Assembly: GCA_030681635.1 (NCBI GenBank)
Contig: JAUXRT010000255.1
Span: 1 to 12,034, forward strand
Reading direction: 5' to 3'
Source of the DNA: Reyranella sp.
GTDB lineage: Bacteria; Pseudomonadota; Alphaproteobacteria; Reyranellales; Reyranellaceae
DNA: 12,034 nucleotides
Shown here: in pieces, positions 1-6,335 of the stretch
How positions within the stretch are numbered: position 1 is the first letter of the stretch
How the letters are laid out: every line of letters begins with the position of its first letter
Made by a program: the position numbers and the translations under genes
Notes under the pieces: model-generated
The model's database searches: none
Told to the model about the DNA's origin: nothing
Seen by the model: only the letters and a program-made list of their open reading frames with translations

Positions 1-1
1 G

Positions 2-643
2 ACGCGGCTGCTCCATGTCTTCGCAGCCCACCTAGACGCGCATGATCCCGACTCCATCGCCCGCGTCCGCGTGGCCGTCATGGAAGAGGCGCGCGCCTTC
101 TGGAACGACCGCGCCGAGGCCGCCAAGTGGCGGCTGAACAGTCCCGGCGCCCGCCGCCTCTCGGTGCGCCGCGGCCTGGCCAGGCTCGGCCGCGCCGACG
201 ACGAACTGGCCGACCGCATCGCCGATGCCTTCACCGAACTCCGCCGCAACGAATACCGGCTCTATCCCGACGCCCATGCCACGGTCGACGCTCTGCGCGA
301 CGCCGGCGTCCGCCTCGCGCTCATCACCAACGGCGCCGCCGAAACCCAGCGCGCCAAGATCGAGCGCTTCGACCTCGCCCACCGCTTCCACCACATCCAG
401 ATCGAGGGCGAGTTCGGCCAGGGCAAGCCCGAGCTCGCCGTCTACCGCCACGCGCTGGAGCGGCTGGACGTGGCCCCGGGCGAAGCCTGGATGGTGGGCG
501 ACAACTACGAATGGGAAGTCGTGGCGCCGCAGCTGCTCGGCATGTGCGGCATCTGGTACGACCCGTTTGGCGCCGGCGTGCCGACCCACGCGGCCGCCCA
601 GCCGACCCGCATCATCAAAAGGCTCGCCGAACTGGTCGAGTAG
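2..643 (+). CDS. HAD-superfamily hydrolase (subfamily IA-like), 5' truncated
   Basis: The reading frame is open from the window edge, so the N-terminus with the nucleophile motif (DxDxT) lies upstream; 213 residues and a TAG stop are visible. Motif II is seen as LITNG near base 325. The motif III lysine is in GKPELAVYRHAL, and motif IV is MVGDNYEWEV, with Glu instead of the usual Asp at the last acidic position. Between them is an alpha-helical cap-like region (WRLNSPGARRLSVRRGLARLG). HAD-IA enzymes are soluble phosphatases or dehalogenases; the GDN-x-EW-x-V form resembles YjjG/haloacid-dehalogenase-type phosphatases, but the substrate cannot be read from the sequence. An internal GTG at 71 also opens this frame, but codons 5' of it continue the fold without a stop, so I treat the gene as partial. 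No following gene is close enough to suggest an operon. Confidence 0.85.
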   Translation, partial: TRLLHVFAAHLDAHDPDSIARVRVAVMEEARAFWNDRAEAAKWRLNSPGARRLSVRRGLARLGRADDELADRIADAFTELRRNEYRLYPDAHATVDALRDAGVRLALITNGAAETQRAKIERFDLAHRFHHIQIEGEFGQGKPELAVYRHALERLDVAPGEAWMVGDNYEWEVVAPQLLGMCGIWYDPFGAGVPTHAAAQPTRIIKRLAELVE

Positions 644-655
644 ACCATTACGGGT

Positions 656-777
656 CGATTTTTCAGACATCATCTGTCTGGATTCTGTCTGTCCAGTAAT
701 TCGCAAAGCGCCGGCCCGCCTGGACCAAACGATTCTTTTCAACGCAGGCCCGAATCGCGGGACTGTCTGAAAATTCG
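656..777. repeat. 122-bp segment with 14-bp imperfect inverted-repeat ends (MITE-like or IS remnant candidate)
   Basis: The left end 656-669 reads CGATTTTTCAGACA and the right end 764-777 reads TGTCTGAAAATTCG. These are reverse complements at 13 of 14 positions, with a perfect 10-bp core. The enclosed DNA is AT-richer than its surroundings and has no convincing ORF. I could not find a clear target-site duplication. It could be a miniature transposable element, the remains of an insertion sequence, or a regulatory array. Confidence 0.35.
674..691 (+). promoter_or_regulatory. Tandem CTGTCTG direct repeat with 11-bp period (Pho-box-like layout)
   Basis: CTGTCTG occurs at 674-680 and 685-691 with a GATT spacer, giving an 11-bp period. 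A third copy is at 763-769, and an inverted CAGACA at 664-669 forms a small palindrome with the first copy. Two 7-mers separated by 4 AT-rich bases is the architecture of PhoB-type response-regulator sites (CTGTCAT-N4-CTGTCAT), but the last two bases of each half differ from that consensus. The function is inference only. Confidence 0.25.
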
Positions 778-903
778 TCAGCGAGGCGGCCGTGATCCGG
801 GACATGAAAAGCCGCCAAAGCGCCTCCGAAGAGGGCGCGGGCGGGGCGGCGGGAGCACACGTCCGCCAGAATAGTCAATTTCCTATCATAATCCTGTCAA
901 ACT

Positions 904-921
904 TGCAAATCGGGGTTTGCA
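904..921. promoter_or_regulatory. Inverted repeat TGCAAA-N6-TTTGCA, possible operator
   Basis: A perfect 6-bp inverted repeat (904-909 and 916-921) flanks TCGGGG. It sits about 70 bases before the chosen start of the downstream gene and about 12 bases after the -10-like CATAAT at 887-892. That position would suit a repressor site or a small leader hairpin. No known regulator consensus was recognised. Confidence 0.3.
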
Positions 922-993
922 TGGCTGGGCGCCTCGGAACGCAGGCCCCGGCCGCCCGCTTTGCCGGAACCGCCCCGCATGCAAAAAGACGGC

Positions 994-1617
994 ATGCCGC
1001 TGCAGAACCGCGTGACGCCGTTCGGCGAGATCGTCGCCTCCGACGCGCGCGGGACGCTGATGGGCAACCGCGGCTGCCTGCACGACGAACACCGTACCCT
1101 CAGCGGGCGTCGCTGGACGACGAGAGCGTGGCTGAGCTGCCGGCTGTCGTTCAAGGGACGCCGGCGGCAACTCATGCGGCCCGGCTACTACACCGAGCTG
1201 TTCTTTCTCGACGAGGCGACCGCCCTGGCCGCCGGCCACCGCCCCTGCGCCGAATGCCGCCGGGAAGCCTTTCGCCGTTTCGTCGACGGCTGGGCCGCCG
1301 GCGCCGGGCGTACGGGCGAGCGCGTGCGGGCAGCCGACATGGATCGCGCCCTCCAGGCGGAGCGGATCGAGAGAGGACGCGGCAAGATCACCTTCGACGC
1401 ACCGCTCGCCGGCCTGCCCGATGGCGTCATGTTCGCCAGAGGTGGCGTGGCTTTCCTCAAGTGGAAAGACATGGCGCGGCCGTGGTCCGTCGATGGCTAT
1501 GGCGATCCGATCCCACTCGGATCGGATGCCATCGTCACGGTCCTGACACCCCGTCCGATCGTCGAAGCCATTCGTGCCGGGTACCGGCCGGACGTGCATT
1601 CGAGTTCGGCGCCTTAG
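994..1617 (+). CDS. Conserved hypothetical protein with Ada-like Zn-binding Cys motif
   Basis: The 207-residue soluble protein contains FFLDEATALAAGHRPCAECR around residues 70-89. This resembles the second half of the Ada metal-binding domain, where a hydrophobic/Phe-rich strand and an Ala-rich helix lead into G-F/H-RPC-x2-C. Cysteines are at 28, 49, 85 and 88, enough for a Cys4 zinc site; GRRRQLM (56-61) and RVRAADMDRAL follow basic, helix-like patterns. The C-terminal half (LPDGVMFARGGVAFLKWKDM, then PWSVDGYGD) has no domain I can name. I recall similar proteins of about this length in alphaproteobacteria beginning MPLQNRV, so I choose ATG 994; ATG 979 and TTG 961 are in-frame alternatives, and no start has a strong Shine-Dalgarno sequence. 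Function is unknown; metal binding or DNA-damage-related alkyl-transfer chemistry is speculation from the motif. It stands alone, convergent to the metal-efflux operon. Confidence 0.75.
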   Translation: MPLQNRVTPFGEIVASDARGTLMGNRGCLHDEHRTLSGRRWTTRAWLSCRLSFKGRRRQLMRPGYYTELFFLDEATALAAGHRPCAECRREAFRRFVDGWAAGAGRTGERVRAADMDRALQAERIERGRGKITFDAPLAGLPDGVMFARGGVAFLKWKDMARPWSVDGYGDPIPLGSDAIVTVLTPRPIVEAIRAGYRPDVHSSSAP

Positions 1618-1652
1618 GCGAGCGCCCACTCTGAGAAAGCGCCCTCGTTTAA

Positions 1653-1676
1653 GGCCAGCGCTTCAGCGGCCGTTTT
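1653..1676 (+). terminator. Weak candidate intrinsic terminator after the Ada-like gene
   Basis: GGCCaGC (1653-1659) can pair with GCGGCC (1666-1671), giving a 6-bp GC stem with one bulged A and a 6-base loop. It is followed by TTTT at 1673-1676. It lies 35 bases after the stop codon of the + strand gene and just before the end of the convergent metal-efflux operon. The T-tract is short, so confidence is low. Confidence 0.3.
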
Positions 1677-1686
1677 GCCAAACCGT

Positions 1687-2064
1687 CTAAAACTTCACCT
1701 GCCCCGATTTGCCGGCGGCGTTCTTCAGGACCAGCGTCACCGTCGAGCCGGCCGCCACCGGGTTCTTCGCCTCGCCCTTCAGCGCGCTGTCGCCTGAAGG
1801 CGCCAGTTGCACCGTCTCGCGGCTGCCGCCCGAGACGATCAGCACCGAGCCACTGAATCCTTTGGCCGGGAGCGGCTTGTTGGCCTCGTCGAGGATGTTG
1901 ATGGTGACGGTGTTGCCGGCCAGCACCAGCTCGGCATGGACGCCCACGACGTCCTGCATCGGCCCGCCGTTCGGGCCTTTCATGCTGCCGTGACCGTGCT
2001 GGGCCACGGCCGCACCGGCCCACAGCGACGTTGCGGCGGCGGCGATCATCAGTCTTCTCTTCAT
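1687..2064 (-). CDS. Small exported HGHG/PNGG protein, last gene of the czc operon
   Basis: The 125-residue protein has an N-terminal signal peptide (MKRRLMIAAAATSLWAGAAVAQ, cleavage expected after the AVA box near residue 21). The mature N-terminus is rich in potential metal ligands: HGHGSMKGPNGGPM at 23-36. The rest looks like a beta-sandwich (VHAELVLAGNTVTINILDE...LVLKNAAGKSGQVKF). Similar small periplasmic proteins with an H-rich start and a PNGG motif accompany CzcA/CusA-type pumps, so a metal-binding accessory role is likely but unproven. The ATG overlaps the czcA stop as ATGA, with AAGGAG inside the czcA 3' end (plus-strand 2072-2077), so translation is probably coupled. An in-frame extension upstream of this ATG exists, but it runs antiparallel-free through czcA codons in another frame and is rejected as a start. 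Confidence 0.85.
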   Translation of the reverse strand: MKRRLMIAAAATSLWAGAAVAQHGHGSMKGPNGGPMQDVVGVHAELVLAGNTVTINILDEANKPLPAKGFSGSVLIVSGGSRETVQLAPSGDSALKGEAKNPVAAGSTVTLVLKNAAGKSGQVKF

Positions 2065-5000
2065 GTGCCTTCTCCTTGTTGAATGGGTTTGTCGCGATGG
2101 AACAGCGCGTAGAGCGCTGGCAGGACCACGAGCGTCAGGATCGTGGACGAGAGGATGCCGCCGATGACGACGGTGGCGAGCGGGCGCTGGACCTCGGCGC
2201 CGGCGCCGGTGGCGATCGCCATCGGCACGAAGCCCAGCGAGGCGACCAGCGCCGTCATCAGCACGGGGCGCAGCCGCTTCATGGCGCCCTCGCGCACCGC
2301 TTCGGCCACCGGCCTGCCCTCGGCGCGCAGCTTCTGGATGAAGGAGATGATGACGAGGCCGTTCAGCACGGCGACGCCGCTCAAGGCGATGAAGCCCACG
2401 CCGGCGCTGATCGAGAGCGGGATATCGCGCAGCACCAGCGCGGCCACGCCGCCCGTGAGCGCCAGCGGCACGCCGCTGAACACCAGGGCCGCGTCGCCGA
2501 CCGAGCCCAGGCTCATGCACAGCAACACGAAGATCAGCAGCAGCGCCACCGGCACCACGATCGCCAGCCGCTCCGAGGCCGCGACAAGCTGCTCGAACTG
2601 GCCACCCCAGCCGATCCAGTAGCCGGCCGGCAACTTTACCTTCTCCGCCACCTGGCGCTGGACCTCGGCCACGAAGGAGCCGAGGTCGCGGTCGCGGACA
2701 TTGGCGGTGACGACCACGCGGCGCTTGCCGTTCTCGCGGCTGATCTGGTTGGGGCCCGGCGCGACCTCGATCTCGGCCACGGCCGAGAGCGGCACATAGG
2801 GGGCGGCCGTGCCGATGCCGGTCTGGACGATGGGCCGGCGACCGCTCTCACTGACTCCCGGCGCCTGTGCCGGCACGGGGATTGGCAATGAGGAGAGTGC
2901 GTCGAGGTCGGCGCGCATGTGTTCGGGCAGGCGCATCACGATGTCGAAGCGCCGGTCGCCCTCGAAGATCAGCCCGGCCTCCTTGCCGCCGACGGCGATC
3001 TCGACCACCTCCTGCAGCTCGGCGAGGCTGATGCCGTAGCGCGCCAGCGCCACCCGGTTGGGTTTCACCGTCAGCATGGGCAGGCCGCTCACCTGCTCGG
3101 TCTTGACGTCGGCCGCCCCGGGCACGGTTTGCACCACGGACTGGACCTTGGTCGCGACCGACAGGAGCGTGTCGAGATCGTCGCCGAAGATTTTTACGCC
3201 GAGGTCGCTGCGCACGCCCGAGATCAGCTCGTTGAAGCGCATCTGGATGGGCTGCGTGAACTCGTAGTTGTTGCCGGGGATCGTCGCGACGCGCTTCTCG
3301 ATGGAGGCGACGAGGTCGGCCTTGGGCAGATCGGGGTTGGGCCACTGGTTGCGCGGCTTCAGCAGGATAAAGACGTCGGCGACATTGGGCGGCATGGGAT
3401 CGGTCGCAAGCTCGGGCGTGCCGATCTTGGCCGCGACCTCCCGGACCTCGGGGAATTCCATCAAGGCCTTCTCCAGCGCTTCTTGCATCTGCACCGACTG
3501 GCTGAGGCTGGTGCCGGGGATGCGCATCGCGTGCATGGCGATGTCGCCCTCGTCGAGCGAGGGGATGAACTCGCCGCCCATGCGCGAGGCCGCGACACCG
3601 CTCACCGCGACCAGCAGCACCGCAAGGCCCACGATCACGAAGCGCAGGCGCACCGCCTGCTCCAGGACCGGCGCGTAGAGGCGCGCGGCGCCGCGCATAA
3701 AAAGGTTTTCCTTTTCGGCGACCTTGCCGGTCACCAGCAGCGCCACGGCCGCGGGTACCAGGGTCATGGAGAGGATCGCGGCCCCCGTCAGCGCCAGCAG
3801 CACCGTGAGCGCCATGGGCGTGAACATCTTGCCTTCCACGCCGGTCAAGGTGAGGACCGGCAGGTAGACGACGCCGATGATCAAGGTGCCGAACAGGCTG
3901 GGGCGGATGACCTCCTGCGCGCCGGCCAGGATGGTGGCGAAGCGTTCGGAGCGCGTGAGGACACGGCCGCGGCGGTGTTGTTCCTCGGCCAGCAGGCGCA
4001 GGCAATTCTCGACCACGATCACAGCGCCGTCGATGATGATGCCGAAATCGATGGCGCCCAGGCTCATCAGGTTGGCGCTGATCCGGTTCTCGACCATGCC
4101 GGTGATGGTGAACAGCATCGCCAGCGGAATGACGCAGGCCGTCACGAACGCCGCGCGAAAATTGCCCAGGATCAGGAACAGCACCACGACGACGAGGAGC
4201 GCGCCTTCTAAAAGGTTCTTCTCGACCGTCCAGATGGTGGCCTCGACCAGCTGCGTGCGGTCGTAGATGGCGCGGGCCACGATGCCGTCGGGCAGCGAGC
4301 GGGCGACCTCGCCCAGCCTTGCCGCCACACGCTGCGCCACGGTGCGGCTGTTGTCGCCGATCAGCAGCATGGTCGTGCCGATCACGGTTTCCTGGCCGTT
4401 GAGGGTGGCGGCGCCGGTGCGAAGATCCGTGCCCTCCTTGACCTCGGCCAGGTCGCCGACGCGGATCGGCACGCCACCGCGCGAGCCCACGACGATGTTG
4501 CGGATTTCCTCGAGGTTGCTCACCTGGCCGGGCGTGCGCACGAGATACTGCTCGCCGTTGCGCTCGACGTAGCCCGCGCCGACATTGGCATTCTGCGACA
4601 GGAGCGCGGTCATCACGTCGCGGAAGGTGAGCCGATAGGCGATCAGCCGCGCCGGATCGGGCAGCACGTGGAATTGCCGCTCGTAGCCGCCGATGGTGTT
4701 GACCTCGACGATGCCGGGCACGGTGCGGAGCTGCGGTTTTATGATCCAGTCCTGGACGGTGCGCAGGTCGGTGGCCGTATAAGGCGTGCCGTCAGGCTTT
4801 TTCGCGCCGGGCCGGGCCTCGACGGCATACATATAAATCTCGCCGAGGCCGGTCGAGACCGGGCCCATCGACGTCTCCGTGCCCGGCGGCAGCTTTTCCT
4901 TGGCCTGCTGGATGCGCTCGTTCACGAGCTGGCGGGCGAAATAGATGTCGGTGCCGTCCTTGAACACCACCGTCACCTGGCTGAGGCCGTAGCGCGAGAG

Positions 5001-5252
5001 CGACCGCGTGTATTCGAGTTTGGGAAGCCCGCCCATCGCCGTTTCCAGCGGGAAGGTGATGCGCTGCTCGACCTCGAGCGGCGAATAGCCCGGCGCCACC
5101 GAATTGACCTGGACCTGGACGTTGGTGATGTCGGGCACGGCGTCGATTGGCAGGCGCGTGAAATTCCACGCGCCGAGCACGCCCACCGCGAGCGCGGCGA
5201 CGAGGACCAACCAGCGATTCTGGATCGAAAAGGCGAGGATGCGGTCGATCAT
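2061..5252 (-). CDS. czcA: CzcA-type heavy-metal efflux RND pump (HME family)
   Basis: The 1063-residue inner-membrane proton/metal antiporter has the usual length for the CzcA/CusA family. After a cytoplasmic start and TM1 (about 14-32) comes the first porter domain (LPIDAVPDITNVQVQVN, 34-50; GYSPLEVEQRITFP, 55-68). The TM2-6 block spans about 345-510, the second porter domain includes GGEFIPSLDEGDI at 559-571, and a TM7-12 block closes the protein. TM4 reads DFGIIIDGAVIVVEN at 402-416; D402, D408 and E415 are the proton-relay residues of CzcA and define the divalent Zn/Co/Cd class rather than the Cu/Ag (CusA) class. It works with CzcB and CzcC to move metal out through the envelope. The start follows only a weak GGA-type ribosome site and an 87-bp gap with a REP palindrome. 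No frameshift or missing motif was seen. Confidence 0.96.
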   Translation of the reverse strand: MIDRILAFSIQNRWLVLVAALAVGVLGAWNFTRLPIDAVPDITNVQVQVNSVAPGYSPLEVEQRITFPLETAMGGLPKLEYTRSLSRYGLSQVTVVFKDGTDIYFARQLVNERIQQAKEKLPPGTETSMGPVSTGLGEIYMYAVEARPGAKKPDGTPYTATDLRTVQDWIIKPQLRTVPGIVEVNTIGGYERQFHVLPDPARLIAYRLTFRDVMTALLSQNANVGAGYVERNGEQYLVRTPGQVSNLEEIRNIVVGSRGGVPIRVGDLAEVKEGTDLRTGAATLNGQETVIGTTMLLIGDNSRTVAQRVAARLGEVARSLPDGIVARAIYDRTQLVEATIWTVEKNLLEGALLVVVVLFLILGNFRAAFVTACVIPLAMLFTITGMVENRISANLMSLGAIDFGIIIDGAVIVVENCLRLLAEEQHRRGRVLTRSERFATILAGAQEVIRPSLFGTLIIGVVYLPVLTLTGVEGKMFTPMALTVLLALTGAAILSMTLVPAAVALLVTGKVAEKENLFMRGAARLYAPVLEQAVRLRFVIVGLAVLLVAVSGVAASRMGGEFIPSLDEGDIAMHAMRIPGTSLSQSVQMQEALEKALMEFPEVREVAAKIGTPELATDPMPPNVADVFILLKPRNQWPNPDLPKADLVASIEKRVATIPGNNYEFTQPIQMRFNELISGVRSDLGVKIFGDDLDTLLSVATKVQSVVQTVPGAADVKTEQVSGLPMLTVKPNRVALARYGISLAELQEVVEIAVGGKEAGLIFEGDRRFDIVMRLPEHMRADLDALSSLPIPVPAQAPGVSESGRRPIVQTGIGTAAPYVPLSAVAEIEVAPGPNQISRENGKRRVVVTANVRDRDLGSFVAEVQRQVAEKVKLPAGYWIGWGGQFEQLVAASERLAIVVPVALLLIFVLLCMSLGSVGDAALVFSGVPLALTGGVAALVLRDIPLSISAGVGFIALSGVAVLNGLVIISFIQKLRAEGRPVAEAVREGAMKRLRPVLMTALVASLGFVPMAIATGAGAEVQRPLATVVIGGILSSTILTLVVLPALYALFHRDKPIQQGEGT
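2071..2077 (-). promoter_or_regulatory. Ribosome binding site inside czcA that fixes the start of the small periplasmic gene
   Basis: On the minus strand AAGGAGA precedes the ATG at 2064 by about 6 bases and lies in the last czcA codons (KPIQQGEGT). Together with the ATGA stop/start overlap it selects this start over the longer in-frame extension. Confidence 0.7.
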
Positions 5253-5274
5253 TTTTCCGTCGTCCTCACCACCA

Positions 5275-5323
5275 CCTCACCCTCACCCTTCGAGACGGCG
5301 CTGCGCGCCTCCTCAGGGTGAGG
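5275..5323. repeat. REP-type palindrome between czcB and czcA
   Basis: CCTCACCCT (5281-5289) and AGGGTGAGG (5315-5323) are a perfect 9-bp inverted repeat. Inside them GAG/CTC and GGCGC-TGC-GCGCC (5297-5309) extend the hairpin. A further CCTCACC at 5275-5281 abuts the left arm. The last 15 bases (5309-5323) recur exactly at 8930-8944. This is the form of the short intergenic palindromes dispersed in alphaproteobacterial genomes. Here it fills about half of the 87-bp gap inside the operon and could act as an mRNA stabiliser or attenuator. Confidence 0.75.
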
Positions 5324-5339
5324 TCGTTGTGCGTGACGG

Positions 5340-6335
5340 TCAGTGCTCATGGGCCGCGCTCGCCTTGCCGATCTCGGCCTTGATGACGAAACTGTTTTTG
5401 GCGGCATAGATGTCGCCGGCCAGCAGGCCGAACAGCACCTCGACCCAGTCGGCGTCGCGGCCGCCCAGCTCGACCTCGCGCGCGGCGAAGGTTTCGCCCT
5501 CGCGCACGAAGACGACGGTCTTGCCCTCGAGCGTCTGCAACGCGCTCGCCTTGACGGCGACATCGACCGGCTTGGCCGACAGCACGACACGGCCGACCAC
5601 GAAGAGACCCGGCCGCAACCTGCCGCCATTGGGCACGACGGCGCGGGCGATCGAGGATTGCGTGTCGCTGGCACCCAATGGCGAGACATAGTCGATCCTG
5701 GCCTCGATCGGCGGGCCGCCGTCCTCGACGTCGATCGAGACGGCATCGCCCACGGCCACGCGCGCGAAGTCGCGGCGGAAGACGGCGAAGTCGATCCACA
5801 TGGTCGAGAGATCGGCGACGGTAAAGAGCGGCCTGGCCTCCGAAGCGAACTCGCCCAGGGTGCCGTCGCGGTCGATCACGGTGCCGTCGATCGGCGCTTT
5901 CAGCTCGTAGGTCGTCAGGCTCTGGTTGCTCTCGACCGTGGCCAGCACCTCGTCCTTTTTCACCTTGTCGCCCAGCCGCTTGCGCATGCTGCGCACGACC
6001 CCGGGAAAGCGCGGCGTCACCTTCACCAGCGTTTCCTGGTTGGGCTGGATCATGCCGTTCAGCCGCAGCATGTCGCGCAGCTCGTGCGGCCCCGCCGGCA
6101 GAAGTTCGATGCCCGAGGCCGCCACCTGGGCGTCGGTCAGTTTCACGCCTGCGTCGTGGTCGTCGTGACCCTTCTCGCCAGCCCCATGCCCCTTCTCGCT
6201 GTGTCCGTGCCCCTGGGAGGCGACGGCCTTGGCCGATTTGGCGAATTTCGGATCGAAGACGTAGTAGCCCGAGACTGCCACCGCGGCGGCGGAGACCAGG
6301 GCGATCGTCAGGACTCGCAGAATCTTCATCATCAT
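5340..6335 (-). CDS. czcB: CzcB-type periplasmic adaptor (membrane fusion) subunit, hairpin-less form
   Basis: The 331-residue protein has an N-terminal membrane anchor/signal (about 4-26). A His-rich stretch follows at 42-61 (GHGHSEKGH, GEKGHDDHD), and the protein ends AAHEH. The barrel-sandwich halves are seen around 93-185 (TPRFPGVVRSMRKRLGDKVK; YELKAPIDGTVIDRDGTLGE). They are joined by only VESNQSLTT, so there is no space for the long alpha-hairpin of CusB/AcrA-like adaptors. A beta-barrel follows (MWIDFAVFRRDFARVAVGD) and then a membrane-proximal domain (GLFVVGRVVLSAKPVDVAV). It should link CzcA to CzcC and may bind or deliver metal by its histidines. The first of three tandem ATGs overlaps the czcC stop as ATGA, so translation is coupled. 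It is shorter than classical CzcB (about 500 residues). Confidence 0.93.
   Translation of the reverse strand: MMMKILRVLTIALVSAAAVAVSGYYVFDPKFAKSAKAVASQGHGHSEKGHGAGEKGHDDHDAGVKLTDAQVAASGIELLPAGPHELRDMLRLNGMIQPNQETLVKVTPRFPGVVRSMRKRLGDKVKKDEVLATVESNQSLTTYELKAPIDGTVIDRDGTLGEFASEARPLFTVADLSTMWIDFAVFRRDFARVAVGDAVSIDVEDGGPPIEARIDYVSPLGASDTQSSIARAVVPNGGRLRPGLFVVGRVVLSAKPVDVAVKASALQTLEGKTVVFVREGETFAAREVELGGRDADWVEVLFGLLAGDIYAAKNSFVIKAEIGKASAAHEH

Larger units (their letters stand above)
644..993. other. 350-bp gene-free region rich in short repeats
   Basis: No frame here reads like a conserved protein. The first ~130 bases are less GC-rich than the flanks and hold the inverted-repeat-bounded segment and CTGTCTG direct repeats listed separately. 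The middle (about 790-870) is very GC-rich. The last part (870-925) is AT-richer, with CATAAT at 887-892 as a possible -10 box but no recognisable -35, and the TGCAAA/TTTGCA inverted repeat just downstream. It probably contains the promoter of the gene starting near 994. Confidence 0.6.

Noticed and set aside
534..560. Altered last acidic residue in the HAD motif IV (GDNYEWEV) as a sign of an inactive enzyme
   Set aside because: Glu at this position keeps the acidic metal ligand and is within the normal variation of the superfamily.
663..878. 71-codon minus-strand frame in the gap after the HAD gene
   Set aside because: It has no recognisable family, spans the repeat-bounded segment, and ends within the repeat arm, so it is most likely a chance frame.
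2065..2520. In-frame upstream extension of the small HGHG protein
   Set aside because: The extension is an out-of-frame reading of czcA with Arg/Gly/Ala-rich low-complexity sequence. The ATG at 2064 has its own ribosome site, signal peptide and ATGA overlap.
2919..4211. Long open frame (430 codons) on the plus strand inside czcA
   Set aside because: It is antisense to a clearly conserved CzcA frame, has an Asp/His/Gly-rich composition typical of high-GC shadow frames, and shows no domain.
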